Assembly (NCBI RefSeq): GCF_000744455.1
Contig: NZ_JQLY01000001.1
Span: forward strand, 1,364,001 to 1,428,000
DNA: 64,000 nucleotides
Reading direction: 5' to 3'
DNA from: Methanobacterium sp. SMA-27
GTDB taxonomy: Archaea > Methanobacteriota > Methanobacteria > Methanobacteriales > Methanobacteriaceae
In this document: piece after piece, positions 19,807-28,646 of the stretch
How the letters are laid out: every line of letters begins with the position of its first letter
Position numbering within the stretch: the first letter of the stretch is position 1
Translations under genes and position numbers: made by a program
Notes under the pieces: generated by a model
What the model was told of the DNA's origin: nothing
What the model saw: the letters and a program-made list of their open reading frames with translations, nothing else
The model's database searches: none

Positions 19807-20555
19807 TTGCAATGTCCATAGCTGGCTATGATCCATCGGGTGGAGCTGGTATATTAAATGACATTAAAACATTTCATGCACTTGGAGTTTATGGCACTGC
19901 AGTAATAACAGTTCTTACAGCACAAAACCCTAGAAGAGTAGTGGGGATAGAATCTGTTTCAACAGATTTTATTGAAAAACAGCTGGAAACTATTCTGGAA
20001 GATTATCCAGTTAAATATGCTAAAACTGGTATGCTCTACTCCAAAGAAATTATCAAACTGGTATCAGATAAGGTTGTTGAACACGATCTAAATTTAGTTG
20101 TTGATCCTGTGATGATTGCTGGATGTGGAGCGCTACTTTCAAGGGGAGATTTTGCAGATTCAATAAAAAAATATCTGCTTCCAAACACAATTCTTACAAC
20201 ACCAAATATTCAGGAAGCAGAAGAATTATCAGGAATAAATATTCACTCCATTGAAGATGCTGTTAAAGCTGCAGAGGAAATAGGTAAAATATGCGATGTT
20301 ATCATTACTGGAGGACATCTCAATGGTTGTAATGTATTTTTCAATGGTTCAATTAAGGTTATTGAAGGAGAAATAATTGAGAGTAAAAATACACATGGAA
20401 CAGGTTGTAGCTATTCTGCAGCAGTTACAGCCTCACTTGCAAAGGGTTGTGACATATTACAATCCATTGAAATTGCAGGTGAATTTGTTAAAAATAGTGT
20501 TATTAAAGGTGAATGGGGAACACTAAATCAGTTGTATAAATTCAAATCTTTATGA
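19803..20555 (+). CDS. thiD: Hydroxymethylpyrimidine (phosphate) kinase ThiD
   Basis: Phosphorylates 4-amino-5-hydroxymethyl-2-methylpyrimidine and its phosphate for thiamine synthesis. Seen: the ribokinase-fold signature [18 protein letters not shown] near residues 7-24, [14 protein letters not shown], and the catalytic anion-hole motif [11 protein letters not shown] near residues 197-207. It ends after the kinase domain at 250 residues, so it lacks the ThiN domain fused to ThiD in many archaea. It is coupled to cofC by a four-base overlap. Confidence 0.95.
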   Translation: MIAMSIAGYDPSGGAGILNDIKTFHALGVYGTAVITVLTAQNPRRVVGIESVSTDFIEKQLETILEDYPVKYAKTGMLYSKEIIKLVSDKVVEHDLNLVVDPVMIAGCGALLSRGDFADSIKKYLLPNTILTTPNIQEAEELSGINIHSIEDAVKAAEEIGKICDVIITGGHLNGCNVFFNGSIKVIEGEIIESKNTHGTGCSYSAAVTASLAKGCDILQSIEIAGEFVKNSVIKGEWGTLNQLYKFKSL

Positions 20556-20609
20556 AGCAATATTATAATGGAATACCCATTGATAATTATATAGGTCTGA
20601 GGTGGTAGA

Positions 20610-21503
20610 GTGGTTACAAATGAAGAGATAAAACAAATGCTTGATGCTAAAAGAAAAGGAATTGACATAAAAAAAGATAAAATTAAATCTGAGAATTATA
20701 AAATTTGTCCTCACTGCAAAACCAAAAATCCAGAAAAAGCATTGTTCTGTGTACACTGTGGAAGAAAGCTGGATAAAAATTTAGATATTCAATGCCCATC
20801 ATGCGGTATTAAAAATGCCAAAACAGCCAAATTCTGCGTAGGATGTGGGGAAACATTAAAAGAAGAGGAAAAAGAAATATCAGAAACCACAGTCATTAAA
20901 GATGACGAAATGAAAGAAAAATCTTCACCTATTGAAGATTCAAAATCATCAGCCAAAAATATTATCAATAAACCTGAATCAGATGAACTGGAAAAACCAA
21001 TAAAAGCAGGTGTACCTTCTAGTGTTCCAGAACACAATATTATATCAAAAACAGGTTTGAAGAAAACATGTCCTTCTTGCAATGGTAAAAACCTGAAAAA
21101 TGCCAAGTTCTGTGTTGTATGTGGAAAAAAATTTGATGAAGAAGAAACTGAATCCCCTGTAGTGGAAAATGAAACCGTTAAAGAGCTACCCTCTCTAACT
21201 GACAATGTAAATGACTCAGAACAGGAAATAAATGAAAAATCTTCGACCCAAACACCCTCTTCAGAGATTAAGGTTCCAGAAAATATAATCCGACTCAAAA
21301 ACACTCGAAAAACCGAAGAAATTGATAATGAAAAAAATACCAATAATATTCCAGATGAAATTGAGTCTAAAAAATCAGAGCAAAATACAGATATAGTAGA
21401 TCCAGTTGAAAGAATAAAAAAAGCCAAAGAACTGCTGGATATAGGTGCAATTACATCTGAAGAATTCGAGAACATCAAGAAAAAGTACATAGAACTCATA
21501 TAA
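20610..21503 (+). CDS. Triple zinc-ribbon protein with C-terminal SHOCT domain
   Basis: Function unknown. Three zinc ribbons are visible: CPHCKTKNPEKALFCVHCG near residues 33-51, CPSCGIKNAKTAKFCVGCG near 64-82, and CPSCNGKNLKNAKFCVVCG near 153-171. Long acidic, Ser/Glu-rich linkers separate them. The last about 30 residues (DPVERIKKAKELLDIGAIT, then a SEEFE helix) match a SHOCT oligomerization motif. The start is GTG with AGGTGG ahead of it. It is cytoplasmic, with no membrane segment. The ribbons plus SHOCT suggest a scaffold rather than an enzyme. Confidence 0.82.
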   Translation: MVTNEEIKQMLDAKRKGIDIKKDKIKSENYKICPHCKTKNPEKALFCVHCGRKLDKNLDIQCPSCGIKNAKTAKFCVGCGETLKEEEKEISETTVIKDDEMKEKSSPIEDSKSSAKNIINKPESDELEKPIKAGVPSSVPEHNIISKTGLKKTCPSCNGKNLKNAKFCVVCGKKFDEEETESPVVENETVKELPSLTDNVNDSEQEINEKSSTQTPSSEIKVPENIIRLKNTRKTEEIDNEKNTNNIPDEIESKKSEQNTDIVDPVERIKKAKELLDIGAITSEEFENIKKKYIELI

Positions 21504-21586
21504 TACTAAATCTTATATTTTTGGAAAATTAAAGATTATATTTGTATATAAAGGATATTTGGATAAAGAAGGGTAATTTAAGGGGT

Positions 21587-22018
21587 TTATATAGTGTAAA
21601 CCTCTTTTGATGAAAGAACAGTAATACCTCCATTTTCCAATGCTTTTATACCATCGTCAATATTTTCTGTTCGGATTACCACAATTGCATTATCTCTTTT
21701 TTTCTCAACAAATGCATATAAATATTCAATATTAATATTTGACTTGTTTAATGCTTCAAGTATACTTTCAAGTCCACCTGGTTCATCTGATACCCCAACG
21801 GCTATGACATCGTTCACCTTAACAACAAAATTAGCCTCCTCAAGTATTTCCTTAGCCCTTTCAGGTTCAGGTACTATCATCCTCAAAATACCAAATTCAG
21901 AAGTATCAGCGATTGAAAGAGCCCTAATATTTATTTTAGCCATTGAAAGTATATTTAAAGCTTTCAATAATCGACCTTTTCGATTTTCAAGAAATATAGA
22001 TATTTGTTTTAACTTCAT
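21587..22018 (-). CDS. Tandem ACT-domain protein paired with phenylacetate-CoA ligase
   Basis: Two ACT ligand-binding domains, about residues 1-70 and 72-143, fill the whole protein. The start [17 protein letters not shown] and the second [17 protein letters not shown] are the characteristic glycine-turn motifs. In methanogens this gene commonly accompanies phenylacetate-CoA ligase homologues, and here it follows that gene directly on the same strand. It probably senses an aromatic amino acid or aryl acid; the ligand is not visible from sequence. Confidence 0.88.
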   Translation of the reverse strand: MKLKQISIFLENRKGRLLKALNILSMAKINIRALSIADTSEFGILRMIVPEPERAKEILEEANFVVKVNDVIAVGVSDEPGGLESILEALNKSNINIEYLYAFVEKKRDNAIVVIRTENIDDGIKALENGGITVLSSKEVYTI

Positions 22019-22093
22019 ACCATTTCCCTCTTTTTATATTTTAGATAAAATTACTTGAGCATCTTATTTCATATTCATTTATAACGGATATTT

Positions 22094-23392
22094 CTAGAAA
22101 TTCCTTTTGTCAATAACTCTAACCGCTTTTCCTTCGCTTCTTGGGAGACTTTTTGGTTCAACGAGAGATATGTTAACGCGTAATCCTATTTCATTGTGGA
22201 TCTTACTTTCAATATTCTTTTTTATCTCTTCAACATGTTTTACTTCATCTGAAAATAGTGCAGGTGATGTTTCAACCTGTACTTCAATCTCATCAAGATG
22301 ATGTGGTCTTGTAACAATGATCTGGTACTGTGGTTCAAGTCCCTCAATTTTTAGAAGTGCCTTCTCAATCTGTGATGGGAAAACAATAACCCCTCTAATT
22401 TTGAGCATATCATCACTTCTACCGGTGATACGGTCCATTTTAACCTGTGTCCTACCACATTCACATATCCCCTTATTAAGAGCAGTTATATCCCTTGTAC
22501 GGAATCTTATTACCGGCATTCCTTCCCTTGTCAAGGTTGTTAGAACTAGTTCACCAGTTTCACCAGTTGGTAATTGTTTCATTGTTTGTGAATCAATTAT
22601 TTCAGGATAGAAATGATCTTCAAAAATATGTAGACCTGTTTTTACTGGACATTCCATTGCAACTCCAGGACCTATTATTTCTGTTAAACCGTAAATATTC
22701 TGAGCAGAAATATTCAACCTTTTTTCAAGTTTTTCCCTCATTTCTTCGGTCCACATCTCTGCACCAAAGCAACCTGCTTTGAGTTTGAGTTTTTCAGTAT
22801 CTATACCCTCATTTTCAGCTACCTCTGCAAGATACAAACCATAGGATGGGGTGCATGTGAGCACTGTTGTATCGAAGTCTTGCATGATTTCAAGTTGTCT
22901 CATGGTGTTTCCAGCAGATATTGGTATAACAGTTGCCCCTATCTTGTGTCCACCATAGTGAACACCCATTCCTCCTGTAAAAAGCCCGTAACCATAACTA
23001 TTCTGTATCCTATCATTTTTCCGAACCCCAGTCATTGTCAAGGCCCTTGCCATAACTTCTCCCCATAGATCAATATCGAATTCTGTGTAACCCGATACAG
23101 TTGGTTTTCCTGTTGTTCCCGATGTTGTATGGACCTCAATTATTTCATCTGTTGGAACAGCAAACATTCCAAATGGATATGCATCTCTTAGATCGGTTTT
23201 ACTTGTGAAAGGAAGTTTTTCAATATCAGCAAGTGTCTCAATATCTTCAGGTTCAATTTTTAAATCATTAAAACGTTTATTATAATAAGGAACGTTTTCA
23301 TAGGCCCGTTTTACAACTGCCTGTAATCTTTGAATCTGCAGTTCTTCAGTTTCATCTGCAGACATACATTCCGCCTCTTTATTCCAGATCAT
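22094..23392 (-). CDS. Phenylacetate-CoA ligase family protein (PaaK-like)
   Basis: AMP-forming acyl-CoA synthetase. Seen: the ATP-binding loop [11 protein letters not shown] near residues 90-100, [25 protein letters not shown], the adenylate motif with FRTRD, and a C-terminal subdomain ending with [13 protein letters not shown]. Length 432 is normal for this family. In methanogens it is thought to salvage aryl acids such as phenylacetate or indoleacetate for aromatic amino acid synthesis with IOR-type oxidoreductases; that role is inferred. It sits upstream of the ACT gene. Confidence 0.9.
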   Translation of the reverse strand: MIWNKEAECMSADETEELQIQRLQAVVKRAYENVPYYNKRFNDLKIEPEDIETLADIEKLPFTSKTDLRDAYPFGMFAVPTDEIIEVHTTSGTTGKPTVSGYTEFDIDLWGEVMARALTMTGVRKNDRIQNSYGYGLFTGGMGVHYGGHKIGATVIPISAGNTMRQLEIMQDFDTTVLTCTPSYGLYLAEVAENEGIDTEKLKLKAGCFGAEMWTEEMREKLEKRLNISAQNIYGLTEIIGPGVAMECPVKTGLHIFEDHFYPEIIDSQTMKQLPTGETGELVLTTLTREGMPVIRFRTRDITALNKGICECGRTQVKMDRITGRSDDMLKIRGVIVFPSQIEKALLKIEGLEPQYQIIVTRPHHLDEIEVQVETSPALFSDEVKHVEEIKKNIESKIHNEIGLRVNISLVEPKSLPRSEGKAVRVIDKRNF

Positions 23393-23710
23393 TATATCAT
23401 CCCACCAATTTGATCATAAACAAATAAAATTAACTTCAAATTTAGTTTAATAATGGAACTAATTAAAGATTGTGATGTGGGACTCCTATCTAATTAATAA
23501 CAATTTAATTTATAGAGTTAAAAATCATTTTAACCATGTTTTAGTTATATTTCTATTAAAACCAAGTTAAATCTCCAACATTTAACATTAATAGATTTAT
23601 GAGAAAATTTTTTATGAATTAAACATCATATTATTGTAATAGAATTTGAATTCCTAATATATCTTAATTCCAAATTGATGTTGAATTTGTAGATTAAGGA
23701 GGATTTTGTT
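23393..23710. other. Spacer between the PaaK-like gene and rubredoxin 1
   Basis: About 320 AT-rich bases between divergent genes. No coding frame or recognisable operator is seen. The rubredoxin ribosome site AAGGAGGA is at its right end. Confidence 0.45.
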
Positions 23711-23878
23711 ATGGATAAATATAGATGTGGAATATGTGGTTATATATACGATCCAGAAAGGGGCGAACCAAGAAACAAAACGGATCCCGGCACTGCATTT
23801 GAAGATCTGCCTGATATGTGGTTCTGTCCATCTTGCGGTACAGCAAAAAGAAGGTTTAGAATTACCAAAAGACCTTAA
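23711..23878 (+). CDS. Rubredoxin 1 (basic C-terminal tail)
   Basis: A 55-residue one-iron electron carrier. The two Fe(SCys)4 motifs are CGICG near residues 6-10 and CPSCG near 39-43, with the family core [10 protein letters not shown] and [21 protein letters not shown] precedes the ATG. Unlike the other two rubredoxins in this region it is on the plus strand and ends in a strongly basic tail ([11 protein letters not shown]), which could suit a different partner. It likely passes electrons to peroxide or superoxide reduction; the partner is inferred. Confidence 0.92.
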   Translation: MDKYRCGICGYIYDPERGEPRNKTDPGTAFEDLPDMWFCPSCGTAKRRFRITKRP

Positions 23879-23881
23879 TTG

Positions 23882-23898
23882 AAAAAAAACTTTTTTTT
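23882..23898 (+). terminator. T-rich terminator after rubredoxin 1
   Basis: Eight A, C, eight T directly after the stop codon, followed by more T runs. It lies between convergent rubredoxin and superoxide dismutase genes and could end transcription from both sides. Confidence 0.4.
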
Positions 23899-23966
23899 AA
23901 TTAAATTTTAATTTTTTTTTGTAAGAATTTTGATTATTTAAAAAAAAATGAATTAAAAAATTTAAG

Positions 23967-24584
23967 TTATGGTTGTGGTGAATTCAACCATATATCTGTT
24001 TTTCTGTTTACTTCATCCCAGTTAACAAGATTCCAGAATGCTTCAATATAATCTGGTCGTTTGTTCTTGTAATCAAGGTAGTATGCATGTTCCCACATAT
24101 CAAGGACAAACATAATTCTAAATCCTGGAATTATATTTACGTTGTGCTTCTCTACCTGCATTATGAATATTCTATTAGTTTTCCTGCATAGAGTAACTAC
24201 AGCCCAGCCAGAACCTTCCACACCTGCAGCGGCCTGTGTGAATTCTTTTTTAAATCTTTCAAAAGTTCCGAAATCTTTTTTTATATATTCTGCAATGGTT
24301 CCTGTTGGTTCTCCTCCACATTTATTTGCAGGACCCATATTCTGCCAGAAGTAGTTATGAAGAATAAAACCGCCTACATGAAAGGTTAATTCCTTTGCAA
24401 CAGCTTTAATGTCAAATTCTGCAGTTTTTCTTGAATCGAATTTTTTCAAGATTGCATTAGCACCATCTACATATGCTTGGTGATGTTTATCATGGTGCAA
24501 TTTCAATTGTTCCTCTGATATGTATGGTTCAAGATCCTTGTATCCATATGGTAGGTCAGGTAATTCATAATATTTTGTTTCCAT
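23967..24584 (-). CDS. sodB: Iron superoxide dismutase
   Basis: Converts superoxide to oxygen and hydrogen peroxide in the cytoplasm. The Fe/Mn-SOD metal ligands can be placed: His30 in [15 protein letters not shown], the His in [13 protein letters not shown], and Asp/His in [14 protein letters not shown]. Length 205 is normal. Related archaeal enzymes use iron, but Fe versus Mn is not decided by what I can see. AAGGAGGAG precedes the ATG. It is followed on the map by peroxiredoxin, ferritin and rubredoxin genes on the same strand. Confidence 0.95.
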   Translation of the reverse strand: METKYYELPDLPYGYKDLEPYISEEQLKLHHDKHHQAYVDGANAILKKFDSRKTAEFDIKAVAKELTFHVGGFILHNYFWQNMGPANKCGGEPTGTIAEYIKKDFGTFERFKKEFTQAAAGVEGSGWAVVTLCRKTNRIFIMQVEKHNVNIIPGFRIMFVLDMWEHAYYLDYKNKRPDYIEAFWNLVNWDEVNRKTDIWLNSPQP

Positions 24585-24639
24585 ACTTTCTCCTCCTTAT
24601 ATTATATATTCAATAAAATTTATCCTGAAAACAAATTAA

Positions 24640-25326
24640 TTACCATTTATAGTAATTTCTGTAACATAACCACCAATCCAAACATTTATATTTATCTGAA
24701 CGTTTTTTACCCTCCTCAATATCGGGTATTGGTGGAATTATAAGTCCTTTACCTATTATTTCATTATTTGGCCAATTTGCAGGTATTGCTACCTGTTTTT
24801 TCTCTATCTGGTTGAATCCTTCGATCATTCTGAGGATTTCATCTATATTACGGCCAAGTTCCTGTGGATAATAAAGTATTGCCCTTATTATTCCAGTTGG
24901 ATCAATTATAAAAACCGCCCTAACAGTATTGGATGCCTTTGCAGGATGGATCAACCCAAGAGTTTTTGCTATTTCACCAGTGTCTGCAATTACAGGGAAC
25001 TCTATTTCAATGTCAAGGTTATCTTTTATCCATTCAATCCATTTAAGATGTGAAAATATTTGGTCAACACTCAAGCCAATGAGTTCACAGTTTAGATCCT
25101 TGAATTGTTGATATCTAGCTTGGAAAGCAAAAAATTCTGTTGTACAGACAGGTGTAAAATCGGCAGGATGGCTGAAAAGAATAAACCATTTTTCTTTAAA
25201 TGCTTTGGGAAGTTTAATCATCCCTTTTGTGGTTTGAACTTTCATTTTAGGGAATTCATCACCTATTAATGGTATTCCACATCCTTCTTTTTTCATTTTC
25301 TTAACCATATAAACCTTTTCGCCCAT
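24640..25326 (-). CDS. Peroxiredoxin, archaeal three-cysteine type
   Basis: Reduces hydrogen peroxide and alkyl peroxides. The peroxidatic Cys61 is in the motif [11 protein letters not shown]-terminal KCLDWWLC gives Cys215 and Cys221, six residues apart, the arrangement known from archaeal thioredoxin peroxidases of the Prx6-like class. An extra N-terminal EGCG adds a fourth Cys at 16. Length 228 includes the long C-terminal arm of this class. GGTGGTG precedes the ATG. It lies in the oxygen-defence cluster and likely receives electrons from a rubredoxin or thioredoxin-like partner. Confidence 0.94.
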   Translation of the reverse strand: MGEKVYMVKKMKKEGCGIPLIGDEFPKMKVQTTKGMIKLPKAFKEKWFILFSHPADFTPVCTTEFFAFQARYQQFKDLNCELIGLSVDQIFSHLKWIEWIKDNLDIEIEFPVIADTGEIAKTLGLIHPAKASNTVRAVFIIDPTGIIRAILYYPQELGRNIDEILRMIEGFNQIEKKQVAIPANWPNNEIIGKGLIIPPIPDIEEGKKRSDKYKCLDWWLCYRNYYKW

Positions 25327-25541
25327 TAATTACACCACCATTTTTTAATAAATGTAGTACACAGTATTATGTTCATATTTTTATTTAAAAATTTCGGAAA
25401 ATGAAAATAGATGGTTAATTCTTTTAAAAACTTTTTTAAATAAGTTTACAATGGAAATAATAATAGTTTTATTTAGAGGTAATTATAAAAAAAAAATAAT
25501 TTGTAATTTTGAACTAAAAAAAAATGAAAAAAATATGTAGA

Positions 25542-26057
25542 TTAGACGTTGGTTGGTGTGGTTGGAGGATTAAAAACTCGTTGAGCTAATTCACTGTCTA
25601 ACATTAAAAGTGCACTTAGTGATTCATTGGCCATTTTAACCTTTTTAAGAACACCACTTGATGATTCTTCTTCTTCAACTTGTTCTGAAACAAACCACTG
25701 TAAGAAGTTGTTTGTTGCATGGTCTCCAAGAGAAATTGCAAGATTAACAAGCTGGTTTATTAATTCCGTGACCTTTTGTTCATGGGCATAAACATGTTCA
25801 AATACATCAAGTGCAGATTTCCACTCTGTTGGAGGTGAATCTATCCTTGTGAGTGTTACCCTATCACCTCTCTGAATTATAAAATCATATATCTTCATTG
25901 CATGTACTAATTCTTCCTGTGCCTGTACTCTCATCCAATTTGCAAATCCACTCATATCTTCAGATTCAAAATAGCTTCCCATTGAAAGATAAAGATATGA
26001 TGAGTACATCTCTGCATTTAATTGGCTGTTTAAAGCATTAATCATTTTTTCATCCAT
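25542..26057 (-). CDS. ftn: Ferritin
   Basis: Stores iron as ferric mineral in a 24-subunit shell and so limits Fenton chemistry. The four-helix bundle starts [25 protein letters not shown]. Ferroxidase residues are placed at Glu17 in NAEMYSS, Glu50 and His53 in QEELVHAMK, a Glu in [11 protein letters not shown], and the Gln/Glu of [12 protein letters not shown]. Length 171 is typical of non-haem ferritin. AAAAGGAGGG precedes the ATG. It is on the same strand as sodB, peroxiredoxin and rubredoxin 2. Confidence 0.95.
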   Translation of the reverse strand: MDEKMINALNSQLNAEMYSSYLYLSMGSYFESEDMSGFANWMRVQAQEELVHAMKIYDFIIQRGDRVTLTRIDSPPTEWKSALDVFEHVYAHEQKVTELINQLVNLAISLGDHATNNFLQWFVSEQVEEEESSSGVLKKVKMANESLSALLMLDSELAQRVFNPPTTPTNV

Positions 26058-26113
26058 TATTTTTCCCTCCTTTTAGAGAACTTTTAAAAAAAAATGTAAG
26101 AAAAAAATTTAGA

Positions 26114-26275
26114 TTAATCTGTTTCCTCAAACAACTCCTTACCCACTCCGCAAAGAGGGCATACCCAATCATCAGGCAGATCTTCAAAAGATGTTCCAGG
26201 GTCTATTCCTGCATCAGGGTCTCCTACTTCAGGATCATATATGTATCCACATGCTGTACAAAGAAATTTCTTCAT
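26114..26275 (-). CDS. Rubredoxin 2
   Basis: A 53-residue rubredoxin: [18 protein letters not shown] at the N-terminus, [19 protein letters not shown] in the middle, and an acidic tail ending ETD. All four iron ligands are present (C6, C9, C39, C42), and the aromatic core residues are intact. GGAGATGT lies before the ATG. It lies between ferritin and a third rubredoxin on the same strand and is probably expressed with them. Confidence 0.95.
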   Translation of the reverse strand: MKKFLCTACGYIYDPEVGDPDAGIDPGTSFEDLPDDWVCPLCGVGKELFEETD

Positions 26276-26349
26276 ATTACATCTCCTCGAATTTTTTTTA
26301 TAAATTAATATTTTTTTACTTATTTCTAATATTAATATGCTTTACTAAT

Positions 26350-26508
26350 CTATTTAGGAATGAACCTGTTTAATCCTGCACCACATTGAGGACAACGCCA
26401 GTTATTTTTTAGATCATCAAATGGTGTTCCTGGAGCCGTATCCTTTCTGGGCTCACCGGCCTCAGGGTCATATACATAACCACATACCTTGCATTTGTAT
26501 TTCTTCAT
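26350..26508 (-). CDS. Rubredoxin 3
   Basis: A 52-residue rubredoxin: [18 protein letters not shown], then a [14 protein letters not shown] block, ending LNRFIPK. The ligands are C6, C9, C39 and C42. The usual LPDDW is LKNNW here, and the tail is basic, as in rubredoxin 1, whereas rubredoxin 2 is acidic. AGAGGTGCC precedes the ATG. It is the first gene of the rubredoxin-rubredoxin-ferritin run on this strand. Confidence 0.94.
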   Translation of the reverse strand: MKKYKCKVCGYVYDPEAGEPRKDTAPGTPFDDLKNNWRCPQCGAGLNRFIPK

Positions 26509-26660
26509 GTAATGGCACCTCTTTTATATGAAATGTACAAAAATCGATTTCAGTTATTAATATTTATTTGGTTGTATTAGAATAAGAATTTTTTTGTTTG
26601 AATATAAAATATTCAGATAAACATTAAAAAAGAAACATTTAGAAATTCATTAATTTCCGA

Positions 26661-27098
26661 TTAATAATTTTTTACTACTTCCCAAGTTTCAATATCGCCA
26701 ACAACAATATGAAAAATCGGGTTAATATCTGGTATGGTCAATTTTTCAATTTCACTGTATTTAATTGGGTCTCTTGTTTTTAGTTTAGATTTGAGATGTT
26801 TGAGTTCATAAATGATTTGTCCCTGTGTCACATTAATCCTTACTTCAGTGAATTCAAGGCCTATTTTGTTTCTGTTAAAATTATAAGATCTTCTCTCTGA
26901 TTCTCTGTATACATTCAAGAGGTAGGTGTTAATAGCAGCCAGAGGATTTTCATGATTTTTAAATCTAATAAGCTGGGGATGGTTTTTATAACCCTTAGTT
27001 TCTTCTTGAAGAACAGCTCTTGCAAGAAGTCCTTCCCTCCAAAGTGCAACCAGTCCCTTTGAATCCAGATATTTAGGATGAATGCTCCATAACCTCAT
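26661..27098 (-). CDS. Pyrimidine dimer DNA glycosylase family protein (endonuclease V-like)
   Basis: The family includes phage T4 endonuclease V, which cuts the glycosyl bond at UV-induced pyrimidine dimers. Seen: the family N-terminus MRLWSIHPKYLDSKGLVALW, REGLLARAVLQ, and GYKNHPQLIRF. In the prokaryotic branch the N-terminal residues are MRLWS rather than the T of T4, so enzymatic activity is inferred from family membership only. Length 145 is normal. It lies between the rubredoxins and a stress-protein group, which fits a damage-response setting. Confidence 0.85.
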   Translation of the reverse strand: MRLWSIHPKYLDSKGLVALWREGLLARAVLQEETKGYKNHPQLIRFKNHENPLAAINTYLLNVYRESERRSYNFNRNKIGLEFTEVRINVTQGQIIYELKHLKSKLKTRDPIKYSEIEKLTIPDINPIFHIVVGDIETWEVVKNY

Positions 27099-27205
27099 TA
27101 AACCACCATGAACATATTATAAAAAGACTCATCTGATGATATTATTATACATCTGAATAATTGAAATAAATTTATTTAAAAAAAATATAGGAAAATCAAA
27201 ATTAT

Positions 27206-27511
27206 TTATTCTTCAAACTGGGAGAAGCTATCTCTTACTTCATAAACCTCAACTGTTGGATCAACACCAAATTTTTCAAATAACTTCACTTCTGTAGATG
27301 TTTCATCGTTGTCCATCATATTTTTTAGGATATCTTCATTTACCCATACACTTTCAATTTTATATAAATCAGGCACAACCAAATCTTTCAATAGATATGA
27401 AGCTACTAATCCATCAGTTATTCCTTCTTCTTTTATTGCAGCGTAAGCATCTTCAAAATCCTGTGATACAGTTTCATCTATTTTTCCTTTGATCATTGTT
27501 ATTATTTCCAT
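27206..27511 (-). CDS. Conserved small protein, possible dimeric alpha/beta-barrel fold
   Basis: Not recognised with certainty. The 101 residues alternate beta (MEIITMIKGKI), helix (VSQDFEDAYAAIKEE), beta (GLVASYLLKDL), beta (YKIESVWVN), helix (DILKNMMDNDETSTEVKLFEKF) and beta (TVEVYEVRDSF). This pattern is like small monooxygenase/stress-barrel proteins of the ABM superfamily. There is no Cys and no membrane segment. AGGAGTGTAAAAT precedes the ATG. It sits just before a universal stress protein gene on the same strand. Confidence 0.7.
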   Translation of the reverse strand: MEIITMIKGKIDETVSQDFEDAYAAIKEEGITDGLVASYLLKDLVVPDLYKIESVWVNEDILKNMMDNDETSTEVKLFEKFGVDPTVEVYEVRDSFSQFEE

Positions 27512-27591
27512 ATTTTACACTCCTAATTTTTAATTTTTATAAATACAATAAATTGATTTAAATATTTCTTCTAAGTAAATTGAATAAATTA

Positions 27592-27993
27592 TTACTCTTT
27601 TTTAACCAGAAGTACTGGTTTATTTACACTTTTCAAGGCGCTTTCAGCCACACTTCCCAAAATTAGTTTTACAAGACCGGTTTTTCCATGTGTAGCAATA
27701 ACAACAAGATCTGTCTCTGTTTTTTTAACTATTTTTGCCATATCATGGGTTGGACTGCCAACTATTAGAACATCTTGAATAGTTACTTTCTCTTTTTCAG
27801 CCTTTTCCTTAACCTTTTTCAGTATAGATTTTCCCTCGTCTTCAAGAACTTCAAAGGGGTAAATTAGTTTATCATCTATAATATGGACTGCCACAATTGT
27901 TGAATTGAATTTCTTTGCTATTTCAATTGCAATATCCTCTGATCTTGCAGCAAAATCTGAACCGTCCGTTGGAACCATTATCCTCTCAAACAA
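27592..27993 (-). CDS. Universal stress protein, UspA family
   Basis: A 133-residue ATP-binding-type Usp domain. Seen: the N-terminal IMVPTDGSDFAARSEDIAIE and the C-terminal nucleotide-binding signature near THGKTGLVKLILGSVAES (pattern GxxGxxxxxxGSVAE). The start is TTG with GGAGGGATGGATT ahead of it, giving a protein beginning with the usual FERIMVPTDG. An ATG nine codons upstream keeps the ribosome site inside the reading frame and is less likely. The role is general stress tolerance; the signal is unknown. Confidence 0.9.
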   Translation of the reverse strand: MFERIMVPTDGSDFAARSEDIAIEIAKKFNSTIVAVHIIDDKLIYPFEVLEDEGKSILKKVKEKAEKEKVTIQDVLIVGSPTHDMAKIVKKTETDLVVIATHGKTGLVKLILGSVAESALKSVNKPVLLVKKE

Positions 27994-28098
27994 AATCCAT
28001 CCCTCCTCGTTGATATTCATAAAATTATTAGAATAATATTTTTTATGTTCAATATTAATCTTATACCTGATCGTTAAACCATAAAAAATCTTTATTAC

Positions 28099-28646
28099 TT
28101 AAACCTGCCTTAGATGGTCTCCAACAACAAAGTTAACTCCACCAAGATGAAGTATGGGTTTGATATTTTCAACGTCAAGAAGTCCTTCTTTAATGGCATT
28201 TGTGGATGCATCCGCATCAACAACTTCGCCTACAACTAGTTTATGATCTCCTGAATCCTTTATCCAATACATTTTACATTCCATTGCGCCACACATTCAC
28301 CAATCTTAGGGGGAGATACTTTAGATGATTTGATCTGTGTTAAACCTGCCTTTTCTATCTCATTTATATCTTCTGGAAATTTTTCACCGGTTATCCATAG
28401 TTTGTCCAGAATATCTTCATTGGGTATGTTAACAACGAATTCTTTTGTTTCTTCTATATTTTTAAAAGTGTGATGTGTGGGCACAGATGCAAAGGCTAAA
28501 AGTGGTGGGTTAATGGAAACAGGCATTGTAAAAGAAAATGGTGCAGCATTAACATTTCCATTTTTGCTTTTGGTTGTGACTATTATTGTTGGTCGGGGTG
28601 CTAACAACCTATATGCATTTTCTGGACCTGTTTGCTGGAATTTCAT
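28099..28646 (-). pseudogene. Flavin reductase-like (flavoredoxin family) protein, frameshifted
   Basis: Two reading frames in different phase together make one flavin reductase-like FMN-binding protein of about 180 residues. The first starts MKFQQTGPENAYRLLAPRP and contains PFSFTMPVSINPPLL. The second continues ECKMYWIKDSGDHKLVVGEVVDA to GGVNFVVGDHLRQV. The join lies at 28284-28286, where GTG GCG CA is followed by ATG; one missing base would restore a normal VAHMECKMYW. No other damage is seen, so this is either a recent single-base deletion or a sequencing error. The ATG directly follows the atwA stop (TAAATG), with AGGTATT upstream. Confidence 0.82.

Noticed and set aside
20789..21499. Long Ser/Phe-rich open frame on the minus strand across the zinc-ribbon gene
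   Set aside because: It mirrors the low-complexity plus-strand gene, has antisense composition and no ribosome site; the plus-strand protein has clear zinc ribbons.
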